From NCBI GenBank assembly GCA_034687125.1, contig JAQGBZ010000042.1:124001-188000 (forward strand): a stretch of 64,000 bases of DNA, in the 5' to 3' direction. The DNA is from Neelides folsomi. Lineage: Eukaryota; Arthropoda; Collembola; Neelipleona; Neelidae. Numbering within the stretch: position 1 is the first letter of the stretch; the number at the start of each line of letters is the position of its first letter. The notes under the pieces are model-generated. The model ran no database searches and had not been told where the DNA came from. It saw only the letters and a list, made by a program, of their open reading frames with translations. The translations under genes and the position numbers were made by a program. Of this stretch, positions 51,481 to 64,000 are shown in pieces.

Positions 51481-53922
51481 CTTTGCCATTATTTTTATTA
51501 TTATTAGAGTAGTATTACTCCCATTGCCGCACCAAACACGAAAAGCATAGTGAAAGTGGTTTTCCATAATACAATTAAGTACAAATATCTCACCTACTTA
51601 TTAATGAAATGTAAAGATTACGCATTTTCTCTATTTGCGACCCTTTGAATCCACATCGAATAGGTGGAATTCATGCGAATATGAAAATTAAACAAGGAAG
51701 AATAAAGAGAGTGGAAAATAAATCTCAAGTTATTTCCTTTATCTCCACTCCCAAATGGCGTCAATAAAAAACTCAGGTCTACTATTTAGCATAACAATCC
51801 TTATTATAATTATTTAAAGTAAAATTACAACTTATGGGGTTCATTATTTAAATGACTCAAAAAGTTATTTTCCATTTCGTGCTGTGAAAGTACTTTGATT
51901 CTCCTCCAAATATGCTCATTATCATTGGACTAAATCTTTTATTTTCAAAATTATCATTAAACTTGTCGAGGTATATGAAAAATGAAACTAAAAAACGATG
52001 GGACAAGAAACACTTTCCCCGTATCTTTACTTTTTTTCTCTAATGGATCAGCGATCAACGAAAAGCTCATTCATCTCCTAATCTCTTAAATACAAAGCGG
52101 TAAACATAATATAAGTTTAAAGCTACTAACTAACTATATAACCATGAAATTTTAACAACTTATACATAACATACTTTATTTTAAAGTTTAAACGAAGCTC
52201 AAAACAGTTTTAAAAAGAGAGTATGCAGGATGGAAAGTGTAATAAGATAAAAGATCGTGGATTCGGGAAAGGAATACAAAAGGCAAACTGGAATGGTTGG
52301 AGATGAAATGATATAAAGATTAGGACAGACACGACTGAATGATGAATCTTCAAGCTTATAGATTATCGATCTCCCCTGGAAAGATGAAAATGAAGGAAAT
52401 AACAACCGTAGGCCTTTACCCAAATAACATCCTCAAAAAACGCATCCATAATCTCAATTTAAAAATTGACCGAATTGACGCACAAGGTGCGTAATGTATA
52501 TCTAATGGTCATTCTCATTAACTTAATAAGTTTCCACATAAAAATATAATGATGCATTTACAGATAGTTTTTACTCCACTCGGGTGCGTTATCTGATAAT
52601 CAAAGAAGCTTTAATATCGAATTGCATTTTACTTTTACAAACACTTCCGAGGAATTTGGCAATACCAATAAAAAATATTAATATCTTACATCCTCATATA
52701 CTCGTCGTTATTGAGAAACTCAATTTTTTATATGTGCTTCACTAAATACTTAATGGTAGATAGTAAGCTCATATTGTAGACCTTTATTTATTACAGATTA
52801 TCCGTATTGAACAGTTAACCAACTTTACGATGTAATGGTGAAAAGAATTAAGCCAACTATTGTCAATAAGGGACATTCCTGCGTTAATGGTTCTAAATAA
52901 TAATAAAAATCATATTGAATCATATTGGAACCATATTACAAGAGAATTCTAGGACAGTTTAAGAAATGCGTAATAAAAGCTGACTGGTAATCAAAGTAAA
53001 AAATATTTAAGCTTAACTTCAACCGAGAAAAACTTTATTTGATCACGACTTTAAAATTAAGTTTAAAATAATAATAATATTTTAAGAGGATTTGTTGAAA
53101 TGTCCATTCTTTAATTTATGCCATTTGAAATGTAAATGCAAAAATGTAAACAACTCTTTCTTTCCGTTACTTATTATCTAGAACTTAACAAATGTGATTA
53201 ATGCGAATGTGAAAAGGCTGAAAAGGTGTTTACTTCCAAAATGCATTTACTTCCTTTAAATGACAAATGATGTATAAAATGGGAAATAATTATACGCTTA
53301 GAAGGAAACAATGAGGGTGATACCATTATTCTTTAAACAATACTCCAACGCCTGTATAGCTTTTATAGCTTTCTTTTACCTCTAATGAATCTAATTTCAA
53401 AATGATGAATTAAAGTGTGAGTTAAATTATACAGTATTAGTGAATTGTTAATGAATAAGCACTCAAAAGAGTACCTAATAATTAAGTATAATATATTCAG
53501 TTACATATATCTGGTATATTATCGTTATATTCCGTTCAATGGGATTTCCCCATTGAAAACTAATGAAGCTAAAAATTATCTTGAGACAATTAAAATGACA
53601 CCAAGATTCTAACAAGAATTGTAGAAAAATTCTTTAAATTCATCACCATACATTTTTGTAATGTTCTTAAAAACGTACCTTGAAGGTAAATTAATGTTAT
53701 CAAATCCAGAATTTACCGGAGTTTCAAGACTTATGTCAGTTTAATGGTTTGCTTTGACTTAAATTAATCTTAATATTCTATTAGAGCGTGGAGAAAAAGC
53801 AGCTGAAGAATGTTAATTTCAGTTTCTGGATGATTAAGATGAATTTTGGTAGAAATTAGGAAGAGAATAAAACCCCAACTATTCCTATTCCACAGACGGG
53901 CAAAAATTGAGAAAGGCTGTCA

Positions 53923-53940
53923 CGTACGAGGACTCGTACG
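53923..53940. repeat. 18-bp palindrome with CpG-bearing arms
   Basis: CGTACGAG and CTCGTACG are exact reverse complements around GA. CGTACG is itself palindromic, so the site has nested symmetry. No regulator can be named. Confidence 0.65.
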
Positions 53941-54329
53941 AAGACTCCTCTAGGACATTTCCCACAAGCTCGTGATGATGATATAAGCTCTTTTTTTACC
54001 GTTGACTCCCAGGCACATCCGACACACAGGGAAGACACGAGATTTCCTTGAAAAAATGGTATAGAACAAGAACAGAGCGTTTTGCTGTGGCAGTGGTAGA
54101 TTTCAGGATCATTACAACTAATGCTTCATGAAGGGAAAAAATGAGGACGGAGGGTAGTTAGAAATCATAGGAGTCAAAATACAATTATAATCCCCCACTA
54201 ATGACTCCTAACAACATCCCTCGACCAGTTATCTTTTGGTAAAAGAAAAGAGGAACAATCCACAGACTTGACAAAACATAATCCCATGAACAATCACCAA
54301 ATCACTAACAAATCACACTTGTATTAATG

Positions 54330-54345
54330 TTGTATTTAAATACAA
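54330..54345. repeat. 16-bp perfect palindrome
   Basis: TTGTATTT followed by AAATACAA with no spacer. It is a small structure of unknown role. Confidence 0.65.
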
Positions 54346-57300
54346 AAGTACAAGGCAATGTTTTCAGCGGAAGAAAGTAAGAGAGTTGGACCATAAATTT
54401 TATCATATAAATTTGCATAGTGGCGAGTCTGTGTCATTATTTGACCACACAAAGGAAACACTTCATTGTTTTTAACCTTTCACATCTTGAGAAATTTGTA
54501 TATTTAATTTCATTAAGTATTCTCTTAAACGCCTTTTCGTCAAATAATGAGAACACAAATTCATGAACTAAATAATGTTACATGGCTAGATTACTCTACT
54601 ATAGCATATTATATATACAAGTACTCGTATTTTGAATACCTCTTGTGATATGTATAATATTATAAATGTACTTTAAGATTTCGGTTCGAGTTTCATAATT
54701 GAGCAAATGAGTTTCGACCTGGTGGTTCAACATCGAACCGATGATGAGTGTAGGGAAATAAAGGATTAACCTAAATATTAGCCCAAAGATAATGAGGAAG
54801 TGGATGTTAATGCAAGGACCATCCATGCTTTGCACCAAAGCTAATGGAGAGTGAAGAGCGACTAATGATGTTACAAAATGAAATACACGCCGATTCTCCC
54901 TGAGCATGAGGTCAAATAAAAGACCTCTTCAATTTCCCTCCTTTGCACAACGGTCGGTTCCAATTGGAAATGGCCCAGTTGAAATTAAGTATAGGAAGAT
55001 CATTCCATTCTTTATATCTTACAGGATCATATACCTACATTACATTTATATTCGTAACAAACGACATTAACTGTTTCATTCAACATTAGTTACTTTTGAC
55101 TGGCAGATCAAAATATCTGTTGTTGATTCAGCACTGCGACACAGAAAACAGAAATGATTGTGAATGTGCGTAAAGACGTGTATATACAACATTTTTGAGT
55201 AATGAGTTCAATGTTCAATTTCAAAGACTTTGGAACAACCGGCAATTCCGACTGTATGATTTAAATACCTCCTCCTACTTTTATAACCCCACTCGGCATC
55301 ATTCATTAAAAGATAAATAAAAAACATGGAGTACACGTGCGTCCAGGAAGATTCAACGTAAAACCTTGGTTCGGATTCTCATTTTTAAGTGTTTGTCTCT
55401 CCCATCCCATGAGAGAAGTGGAACTGTTAATGGAGAGGATAATGAAGGCCTTTAGAATCGGACAAAAGGCACTTACCGTCCGGGCAACTCCCAGTCTCAA
55501 AAGGGGTGCGTATTGAATTAAATAAAGGAATAAATAAGAGCATCACAACCCACTCCATCCTTCTTCACTCCTCACTCCATTTTTCACCATTTGACCCTTG
55601 ATGCGGACGGGAAATTCCCACATTGTCTGCCGGCTCCCTCCACCAATTTTCAAACAGTTTTTTAAATCGGCTGAAAGAGACGAACGTAAACAGACGAAGA
55701 ATGAAAATTTATTATTTTCAAATCCAGCCAATACTCCACACACGCGTCGAGGAACCCTTTACTTTATATACACATTAATGTACCAGATTGGAGTGTGTAC
55801 ACATTGAATTCAATAATGTGTATCACGTCATGATACTCTGTATAAAATCATATATGGATAAGGTATACGTTATTATACATTATGTAAGAAAATCTAAACA
55901 CATCATGTACTTATGGATGTACAGTCGACGCATATTACGTATAACCGTATAATGTAATTGAAAATAATATGAGAATTCCTGAACTAACGTTACCTAAAGA
56001 CTAAAGGGCATGAAGGTCTACGCAACAATGAAAGAGAGTATGGTGAGAAGGAGAAAAGAGTCACTGGGACATGAACATCTCGTGCTCCATTTGATCCGGT
56101 GAGGGAGAAGGGTGCGAGTCGAGGAACGCTCATTTATTACCACACACACACGTCTCCGTAGCTTTTAATTCAATTGAGAGGAAGAGTTGGACTTCCGAGC
56201 TCCCTATTTACCCCTGGGTCGGTCTACCGTGTAAAAACCGTCGGCGGCTTTGTCCACCCAGCCCATCCACCCTTTGACAATTAACAATCCTTTATTTCCT
56301 CTGCTCTGTCAGCCCTGGTGGAGTTCAACGATAAAAGGCGAACCCTACACCCCGTTCCATTCTGCCACTCAAATTGAATCGGGGAATAAAATGCAAATGA
56401 AACGGTCGGAAATTCTCGATTTTACGCACTTCCCATTCAACGGAAGGGAAGACCAATGGAGACAATCAAAGTTTGGCATTTCTGGAATTCGTTATTAACT
56501 GCTTCCTGGCTGATTGTGATTGAACGGACAAATTCAGTTATACAACTTTATAGATTTCCCATTATTATAGATATTGCCGTATTTAATTGCTCGATTACAG
56601 GAGAGGATGCTGTAAGGTTAATAGAGAAATGAAACCCCCGAATTTTCATCCTTTCATTTCACTGTGTATTCCTATACAATTCAATATAGGCAATACTTTT
56701 GAGTCCCATTTTACAACCCGATTGAACATTGAATAAGAGAGGATTATGAAGAGGAGGAATTAAAGGAAATCCCAACTCAATGGCTAATTTCAGGACTAGG
56801 GGAATTGGCTCTACTTTATTCTATGTGTTATTTGTATGGAAAGGCCAATTGTTGTTCATAGGGAAGATTATGTGGGAGAGGAGAATGGAATTAACAATCG
56901 GGACCCAGTTCAGAGCGAGAGTAATAAAGTAAAATTGAAAAGAAAAGTTGATAGGGGTCAGGGGACAATTCAGAGTTGGCCTCTCAACCTACGCCTCGTA
57001 AATATGACCGGATCCATTGAAACCTCCGAGTCGGAGGAATGAAAGTTGAAAATGTCCCCATATGGACTCCCATTTGAATCCATAATAAATACTCATATTC
57101 ATGATGTACAACTCTCAAAGATAGAAAGTTGAAGCATCTGTATGTGTATGGCTCCGATATTCTCGTATTATATAAATATAGGGAAATCCTCTCCCGTCCT
57201 TCCCACTTTTGTATTATTTAACGAGCTCCTGGTTGTGAATAGGAAAGGAGTGCCGATGGATAATTCACAATTCACAATGGGCCTATATGCTCCAACCGGT

Positions 57301-57425
57301 GTTTTTAATCTTCTCAGGAAACATTTATGATCAAGTAGGCCCTTTGTGTGGAGAAAAGTACAAATGAGAAGCCGAAATCCTTCTAGCACATACATACAAA
57401 TACTATTTACGTAAGTTATAATACA

Positions 57426-57728
57426 ATGGACGTACATTTGGTATATATCTTCCCTTCATATATTTATGCCTTTCCAAATTACCGAATGCCATTTGTCTTG
57501 ATTCCCCCAACGGATCCGCCCGATAGGCCACACGAGGCCGGATCCTCATACAACCCTCCTCAATCACAATTAGCCAAATGCCTTCCCGTGCTCTCAAGTC
57601 GTAGCCGAGGGAATCCACCAATGACCCATCAAGTTCATCAAGATAGTGATCCCTTCGGCGGAAGTACCGGAAGTTTTTCTAAACCACTCTTCCCGTTCAT
57701 CCCTTACAATTCCCAATACTTCCCATAA
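57426..57728 (+). other. Weak open frame, 100 codons, Pro/Ser-rich
   Basis: The frame runs from ATG to TAA. From about residue 27 the peptide is rich in Pro, Ser, Gln and Gly (IPPTDPPDRPHEAGSSYNPP and similar), which looks more like a disordered protein segment than the Leu/Phe/Ile-rich chance frames elsewhere. A conflicting frame is open on the minus strand (57594-57815), as expected for a GC-raised patch. It could be an internal exon whose true start lies upstream, but I cannot identify splice sites with confidence. No domain is recognisable. Confidence 0.15.
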
Positions 57729-60700
57729 TCCATATAACGAGTTATACTCAAACCATTTGGACAAAAACGACTCAATAAAAGTCTTTATCTCTCTCCAAAT
57801 ATTAATTCTAAACATGATTTCTTTTTCGAGTGAAATGCCATATGATTAAATACACACATAAAAGTATTTTAATTTTATACTTACATTCATGTATGTATCA
57901 GTGTGTGTATAAGAATTTTCTATTCCTACAAGACAAAGCATTCTTAGGCAGATATATAAAATGTATATATTATACAAACATGAGAATTTTTTACATACAA
58001 ATGCATTTTTTATACTTCAATTTTATAGGGTCGAATTTACAAAATGTGTCTTGAAACGCATAGCAATGAGAATTATTTTAAAAGGCGGACATGAGAAATA
58101 ATGAGACGTTAGGGAAAGGTAAGGCCACATCCTTTGCAAGCATCTGGGATCATTTATAAATACTTGGATAAATATTTTATTTTCAAAGTAACCCTTACTC
58201 CTTTGTGACACCTGAAAAGTCCAACTCCCCTCACCTGAGGTGAGGAGTCGGAGGAGGTTGAGCGGCCATAAACTTCCTGTCCTAACGCCCACCACACAGA
58301 TAGTAAATTAGAATGTACAGGAGACGAAGAGATAACGGACTTTCGACTCATCAAGATCCACGTTCTCAATGCTACCTGGGGATTTATTATTTTAATTACT
58401 CCTAAAGAATCACATTGAGATTCATATCAGAGCCCACAAAGCCAAAAATGGTTGCATGCTCCTTTCCCACTTCCTACTCACATCTTCTCACTCCATGCAT
58501 TTCCCTTCTTCTTCGATGACATGTTGGGCTGACCCCTCAATCCGTGTATGAAATTACAGAATAATTAAATATTAAAACGTCATATAGAAACTATTATAAT
58601 CGCTCAAGATGAATAAAGCTTAGCATTTTTAACCTGGGGACGAATTTAAATAAAAATTGTGGACAATAATTAAAACATTTTCCCATTAATTCAGGTTTAA
58701 TTACAGGATGTTGAGGATGTAGGTGTGTTAATCATGTTTGAATCTGGGGATAAAAAACCAAAGTTATCATGAAACTCGTTCACAATTGGAATATCAGGCG
58801 ATCATTTAACTTTAACAGAAGATCAAATGTACAACATTGGATTCAATTCAACAGAAAGAGATCAAGAAGGTTTGAAGAGAACCTAAAAGTTCAAGCCTCC
58901 ATCTATGACATAAATATTGAAACTTTTGGCTCAGTTTTCCTTTGGAGCTTCAAAGGGTTCTCGTTACCTCTTTGTTCATTTGTTCATCTCTTTTGATGAG
59001 AAACAAAGAGATAAACCCTTTTTGACATACAAAATATTTGAATGACTGATATTTATGCATATCTGTACGATATGGAGTTCAATGACAAAGGTCTTATGAT
59101 GATATGATATGATTAGAAAATTCGTTTACCGTTGTTGGAATTATTTGATCTGAAGGGGGATTGACACAACATTTAAGCAAATGAACTAACAAGTGATCAA
59201 AAGTTCAATCTTCTTATCAACCATGTCATCAGTTCAAACTAAATTAGTCCAATGCCATTGGTTCATTTAATCCAATTAGTTAATGTAAGAATACATTGGA
59301 AAGAGAATATAAAATTATCTAGCCATTAAATCCAAATTCCTCACAGATTAAGCAGAGACTTTTATAAGGTTTTTATATTTTACAATTAATGTTTATTCAC
59401 TAATTTAACCTAATTTCGATCCTTGAAATTGTAACATATTGGGAATGCATAGTAAAATTAGTAAAATAGTAATTTTATCTTTAAACTGTAATGAACGTAA
59501 CCCTTGTTAAATTGTTTGTAGCTCTTTGTAAAGCAACTTTTTAACCCCATGTAAAACTGCCTTGAAACAAGAAAAATTATAACGAGAAAAATGTTTGAAG
59601 ATTCTTTCGTAAATTCATGGGATTTTTCCTTTTACTCAAAAATGATCATCTCCGTGTGATCTCTTCATTTCCTTTTCTGAATGGTTGGAACATGCCTCTT
59701 GAGCGGAACCACATTTCGCGTGTTCATTCAATAGGAATCCGACCCATCATTAGGCTTAAAAGATGAACCGGCTTTCAAAGAGGAAAAAACATTTGATCCA
59801 TATTTCATTCAATTATGAAGTCTTTATGTTCCTACCCTTTTCCAACTGTGACACTCCATGTCGGTTGCATTCTACAACTTCAAGAGATCGGAATTATTCA
59901 TATCATTCATCATAATTCATACTTCATTGATAATACTTGGAAAAAATTTCAGTCTTCATCTTTAAACCACTTTATGTAGATCCAATTCCCACAGATTCAA
60001 TAAAAATTCAAATCCTTATTTAACCAAACGACTCTTCTAATCGCTAAAAATTCCTCATGAGATTTGTCTTGAGTGTAAAATAAGGCACTTTAGAGCCATT
60101 TCACGCAACATTATACTAAAATTGAATTTGTCAAACACATAAGAAAAAAGTTGAGGCATTTAAACCTAAAGGCTTAATGTAAGTTAATGCATATCTTACG
60201 TGCTTTTGACCTATTTGAAATTACTTACTTACGCAGTCACTTTCCTTAAATGGTCAATACTAAATAATCAATCATTGCTCTTGGGCCATTTAACACTTTT
60301 TTACAAAATTAATTAACACATATGATCTCTTACACTTTCCCCAGTTTCAACAATGCAAACATTTATTAAAATGTAAATAACACATCGGTATTTGAAAATA
60401 TGAAATTATTACAAACGTGCTAAATAAAAATCCAAATATGAGTTTATAAATACGAGTTTAATAATTTTGTGCAATCTTGCACTGACAACTAAACAAGGGT
60501 AAACAATGACGAAAAGAATGAAGCAAATTACATTGTGCAACAATAATTCATTAATAAAATAGCTCTGCTCTACGCTCACTCTGAGTCAGTCAGAATTAAA
60601 ATTGGTATTTAACTCCTTATAAGAAACATAAGAAGGATCATGTATCTATTCTAAGACCATGGGTCTGGGCCAGAGACTAATCTTATCTAACAATCCAAAC

Positions 60701-61711
60701 TCAAACCGTCACTTATTCAATTTGAAGAGGAACAATCCAAGTAATAGGACCTTATTTGTCTTCAATGATGGATTGCCCTCAGCGTAAAAAAGAAGGAACC
60801 GTGGAGAAAGAAATGAAAGGAGAAAAATTTATAAAAGTGGAGTTTATCTTCGAGCAGCCATGAAGGATCCTCTGAATTAAATGAAATGAAAGGAATTGAA
60901 AGAGTATCCATAAAAATCATTTTTATCCGAGGAAGTGAAAAAGGACCTCGGTGGGTTTACCAATTGCTAGTTAAACAGTTCGACTCATTCTCAAAGCGGA
61001 ACCGTTTAAAAAATCGGAAGGGTAGGATAAAAGAGTAGTAGATTAAATTTCGTCGGAGACGAGGTCCAACCAAAGAGAAAGGAATCCTTTTAGCATTTTT
61101 CCTCTCGAGGAACTGGTTCTCCTTTGATGGAAACAAAGGGCCCTTCCTTGAGGGATATGGAAATGGGAGAGTGAAGGGGGGAAAAGACGAACAGATCAAC
61201 CGACTCCCCGCGTCTCCTTTTATTACCTTCCAAAAATAATGGAAAAGTATTTCGCAAGGCTCAACCTTACAAATGCGAAGATGAATCTTTGAAAAATATT
61301 TAGCCCATTACACAAACACACCCAACCATCATCATCAATCTGACCCTGGGAAAATCCTCAAATCCTCAACCTTTCAACAAACAATATTTATTCATTCCGT
61401 CGTCTCCACTTTAGTCGACTGTGGAACTCATTGGGAATCTCCTTGAGGGACCCTCTGGGTGAGAACTGAAGTAGGGAGTTTTTTCCCGAATGATGAAAAA
61501 AGTCGAGTTCTCTGTCGTACACACAGGTGGAGACGAGCGGATTCTGCACTATCAATCCATAGTTAAGTTAGTTAATATATAGAGTAGATGGAGGGAGGAA
61601 TGAAGCCTATGTAAGCTGAGGGGACGGGTGGAGACAACCTTCATGAAAACACGGCAGGCAGAAGAGTAAGGCGGGAAAGCTCACAGCCTTGGCGCGACCA
61701 GATTGTAAACA
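57729..61711. other. Gene-free block
   Basis: No recognisable gene. A gapped palindrome with overlapping E-box-like words lies at 58229-58245. AT-rich tracts dominate 58560-60640. The frames at 58769-58996 and 60957-61199 match no family I know. Confidence 0.5.
58229..58245. promoter_or_regulatory. Palindromic CACCTG/AGGTG site
   Basis: CCTCACCT and AGGTGAGG are exact reverse complements around a single G. The sequence includes CACCTG, the E-box class bound by Snail/ZEB-type repressors and some bHLH factors, next to an AGGTG half-site. Partial symmetry continues outward (ACTCC and GGAGT). The structure is seen; regulatory use is inferred and weak. Confidence 0.25.
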
Positions 61712-61713
61712 TA

Positions 61714-62340
61714 ATTTCCAGCGATACCAATTTAGTTTACTGATACATTTAGGTGTAGTTTGATAAATTAATAAGATGTTCTTTTTTATAATGCTAAATG
61801 AGGATGGTGTTGATGAAGGAGGAAATAGGGGAGAGAAGGGGAAAACTGGGCTTTGGCTGTCCTTGTCCTTGGTGTGGTGAGAAGGGAGAATGGTCTTTCA
61901 CAAAGTGAATTGGGGCGGAGGATCGTCTTAAACATGATGGGCTGTTGGAGTCCCTAGAGGCTGGAGACGTCCTTCTCGCCTCGTGGCGGCTTCATGGGGG
62001 GTTGGAGATTTTGGGAAGCATCTTGGGAAACATCTTTGGGTATTTTTGTTTTTAAAATTAGCTATTTTATAAATAAATAATAAAATGAAATTAAAATAAA
62101 ATGAGGCAAGTGAAATTGATTGAAATTTAAAAGAACTTATTGAAATAAACTGAATATAACTAAACTTAAATTTATTAAACTGAATGAAACTAGAATTAAC
62201 TGAAATAAACTTAATTAATTAGCTGTTTAAACAATTAAAGTTCTTTATTGTCAATCAGCTTAAAAAGAACTTTTGTCTTGTATGAATTTATCAAACTACA
62301 CCTAAATGTATCAGTAAACTAAGTTGGTATCGCTGGAAAT
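61714..62340. mobile_element. 627-bp non-autonomous element with G-rich cargo
   Basis: The ends read inward as ATTTCCAGCGATACCAA and are flanked by TA (61712-61713 and 62341-62342). The inverted match runs 56 bases with one difference, then a looser TTCTTTTT segment follows. This near-identity suggests a fairly recent element or family. The interior has two unlike halves: about 61795-62045 is G-rich on the plus strand with many GGG/GGGG runs, and about 62050-62230 is A-rich with repeated AACTGAAATAAAC-like words. No transposase or open frame of note is present. The Tc1/mariner superfamily is suggested by TA only. Confidence 0.88.
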
Positions 62341-62342
62341 TA

Positions 62343-64000
62343 TTAAGCGGTTTGTTTAAACTCAAGCCTGTTTTCGTTTGGAATATATAATAGTCATACC
62401 TATGCAACACCATCATTCTGTACCCATAGAATAGAATTAATTAGAGAAACTCTGTAAAGGCGAAAGCCGAAATATCGGAGTATAAACACCCATAAAAAAT
62501 ATTTATTCATTTCAATCTCCACCACGTTCAACGTTTCATCTTTGCTAAGACTTCCATTGGCTGAATGGGCTTTGCATATCCACATGCACATCATATGCAG
62601 TTTGTATACAATGATCTTCAGAATTTTCTGTAGAGCTTAAGGCCGCCGCAATTGCTTCAAGAAATGGAAAACCACGAAAATTAAACGAAGGTTGAAATAA
62701 TAAATAAATCCATCGTGTAAATGTGTATCCACAAATCGCCGCATCTCTTATTATTACACGAGGCTATTTATGTTTTCTAACTTTTTTTCATCCATTTTCC
62801 AAGCTTGAACCATTAATGATTCGCAAAAATACATTCGATGATAAACAATAATCACGTGGATTCTTTCATTTCCCTTCATTTTCCTCCAACTTCCCATATG
62901 TGGGGGTTAAAAAAAGAAAATGATTTTCCTAAATGTTCCAATGAGCATAGATCCGTGTCGGTGGGAGATTCACTTGTTTATTTTGAAATTTCTTCCAAGG
63001 AAAGGGAAACCGAGAGTGAGAGATGAGATATATAGGTAGAAAGAAAGAGGGTTGGAAAAGTACACAAAAAGCGTGTGCAGTATTTGTTAAGTTCATTTCC
63101 ACTCAAGTGTATTTGACCCTATCTCTCTCTTCACAACTTTCAAATGGGATGCAAATTGGAATGGGGTTGGAAAAGGAAGAGTTAAAAACACCCGGTTTTC
63201 ATTCAATGCCCGGAAAGGCTTTAACTTTTATTTTTTATTGCCTTCTACTCTTTCCATGGCCCTTAGCGAACAACCCCCTTCCTCACACGACTAAGAAGAA
63301 GAGGGTGACAGACAAAAGTGATTAGAAGGGCGAAAAAGCTCAGGGCATCGTAAAATAAGAATATAAATGTCCCTATGAATGGATCCCTTTTTAGCCAACG
63401 AAACCCCAAAAGGGTTTCAGGTCATATATTTCGACTTTTTGCAAAAATGAAAAACGAGTCAAATTCTTACATTATTATTTATTAACTCCTCTAAACACTC
63501 GTTTCAAATAAATTAGAAAAATACCTTTTACTCTTCAACGCGTCCTTATTACAATTTTAACCCTTTGCAAATTCATAAAGTGCAAGTAAAGGTTTACATG
63601 TTGAAGACAGAACTGGTAAAAAAATTACGAGTCAACGTCGTAAAATAGTTATGATATGGATAATTTTGAACTATGTGTCAAACCTCCTCATTCCCCTCAT
63701 CATCAGCCGAAGAAGGGAAGTTGTAAAAAGAAAGATTTGTATATCTCTGATCTATCTGTTTTATGAAATAACAACTTAACAACCGTGTTTAAACTCATTT
63801 AAACTAAACTCATATCTCACGATATTGCCAAACCCAATGAAAAGGTATAAATGTCCTCAGTCACATCTGCAACACATATACATAAATGGATATAACTTTG
63901 TGTGTGTAACTTCGACCCAAGTCCCATGGTACATTTAAAAGCACTTTGAGGAAGTTTATAGGGAAAACCTCGCGTTAATTTAATTTGCGTTGAAGGGAGG
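62343..64000. other. Gene-free block to window end
   Basis: No recognisable gene. The frames at 62838-63026 and 63023-63325 overlap slightly on the plus strand but have no shared or known motif. The second has a hydrophobic stretch from about residue 67 (LTFIFYCLLLFPWPLA) with no N-terminal signal features. A small GAAACCC/GGGTTTC stem occurs near 63398-63417. Confidence 0.45.

Larger units (their letters stand above)
51481..57425. other. Gene-free block
   Basis: Mostly AT-rich, especially 51780-53760. Palindromes lie at 53923-53940 and 54330-54345. A (CA)n run of about six repeats lies at 56140-56151. GC rises at about 56200-56350 and opens a frame (56250-56498) with no family resemblance. 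The frames at 56836-57042 and 57142-57330 are also unrecognised. Confidence 0.5.

Noticed and set aside
1-64000. Search for a CRISPR array, gene cluster or new multi-gene system
   Set aside because: No regular repeat-spacer array, no adjacent co-directional coding genes and no recognisable host protein family were found by reading both strands.

Overview
The window reads as eukaryotic, probably metazoan, nuclear DNA that is gene-poor: intergenic or deep intronic sequence. It is AT-rich (roughly two thirds A+T by eye) and full of short A/T runs. Stop codons are dense in all six frames: the longest ATG-initiated open frame is 145 codons in 64 kb. I see no bacterial-style gene packing, no operons and no ribosome binding sites. 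I recognise no host protein-coding gene, rRNA, tRNA or CRISPR array. The DNA transposon relics are of animal type. An arthropod such as a copepod would fit the composition and the many small TIR elements, but this is a guess and nothing in the sequence fixes the species.

The clearest content is a set of DNA-transposon relics, each recognised from terminal inverted repeats (TIRs) and, in most cases, a target-site duplication (TSD). In order: a 939-bp AT-rich element with long TIRs, internal 32-bp repeats and a 6-bp TSD (11859-12797); an 83-bp perfect fold-back (13548-13630); a 379-bp TA-flanked MITE (26209-26587); a 186-bp TA-flanked MITE (28274-28459); an 808-bp TA-flanked palindromic Tc1/mariner-type element (30721-31528); a 379-bp TA-flanked MITE (34506-34884); a 615-bp hAT-like element with an imperfect 8-bp TSD (44921-45535); and a 627-bp TA-flanked element with almost identical TIRs and a G-rich interior (61714-62340). 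Together they cover about 4 kb. Only the Tc1/mariner-type element carries recognisable coding sequence: two head-to-head N-terminal transposase fragments that hold different parts of the DNA-binding domain. All the others are non-autonomous and would have needed a transposase supplied from elsewhere.

The remaining sequence, in long blocks between the elements, holds small palindromes, two short tandem repeats, brief microsatellites and a few GC-raised patches (about 14270-14940, 48180-48380, 56200-56350, 57480-57720). Four open frames there (7801-8085, 19540-19977, 51163-51480, 57426-57728) are listed as weak candidates only. I did not find a coherent new multi-gene system. The most unusual items are the palindromic transposon, the 11859-12797 element with repeats expanded in one TIR only, the repeated stem-loop unit in the hAT-like element, and the compositional chimera inside the 61714-62340 element.
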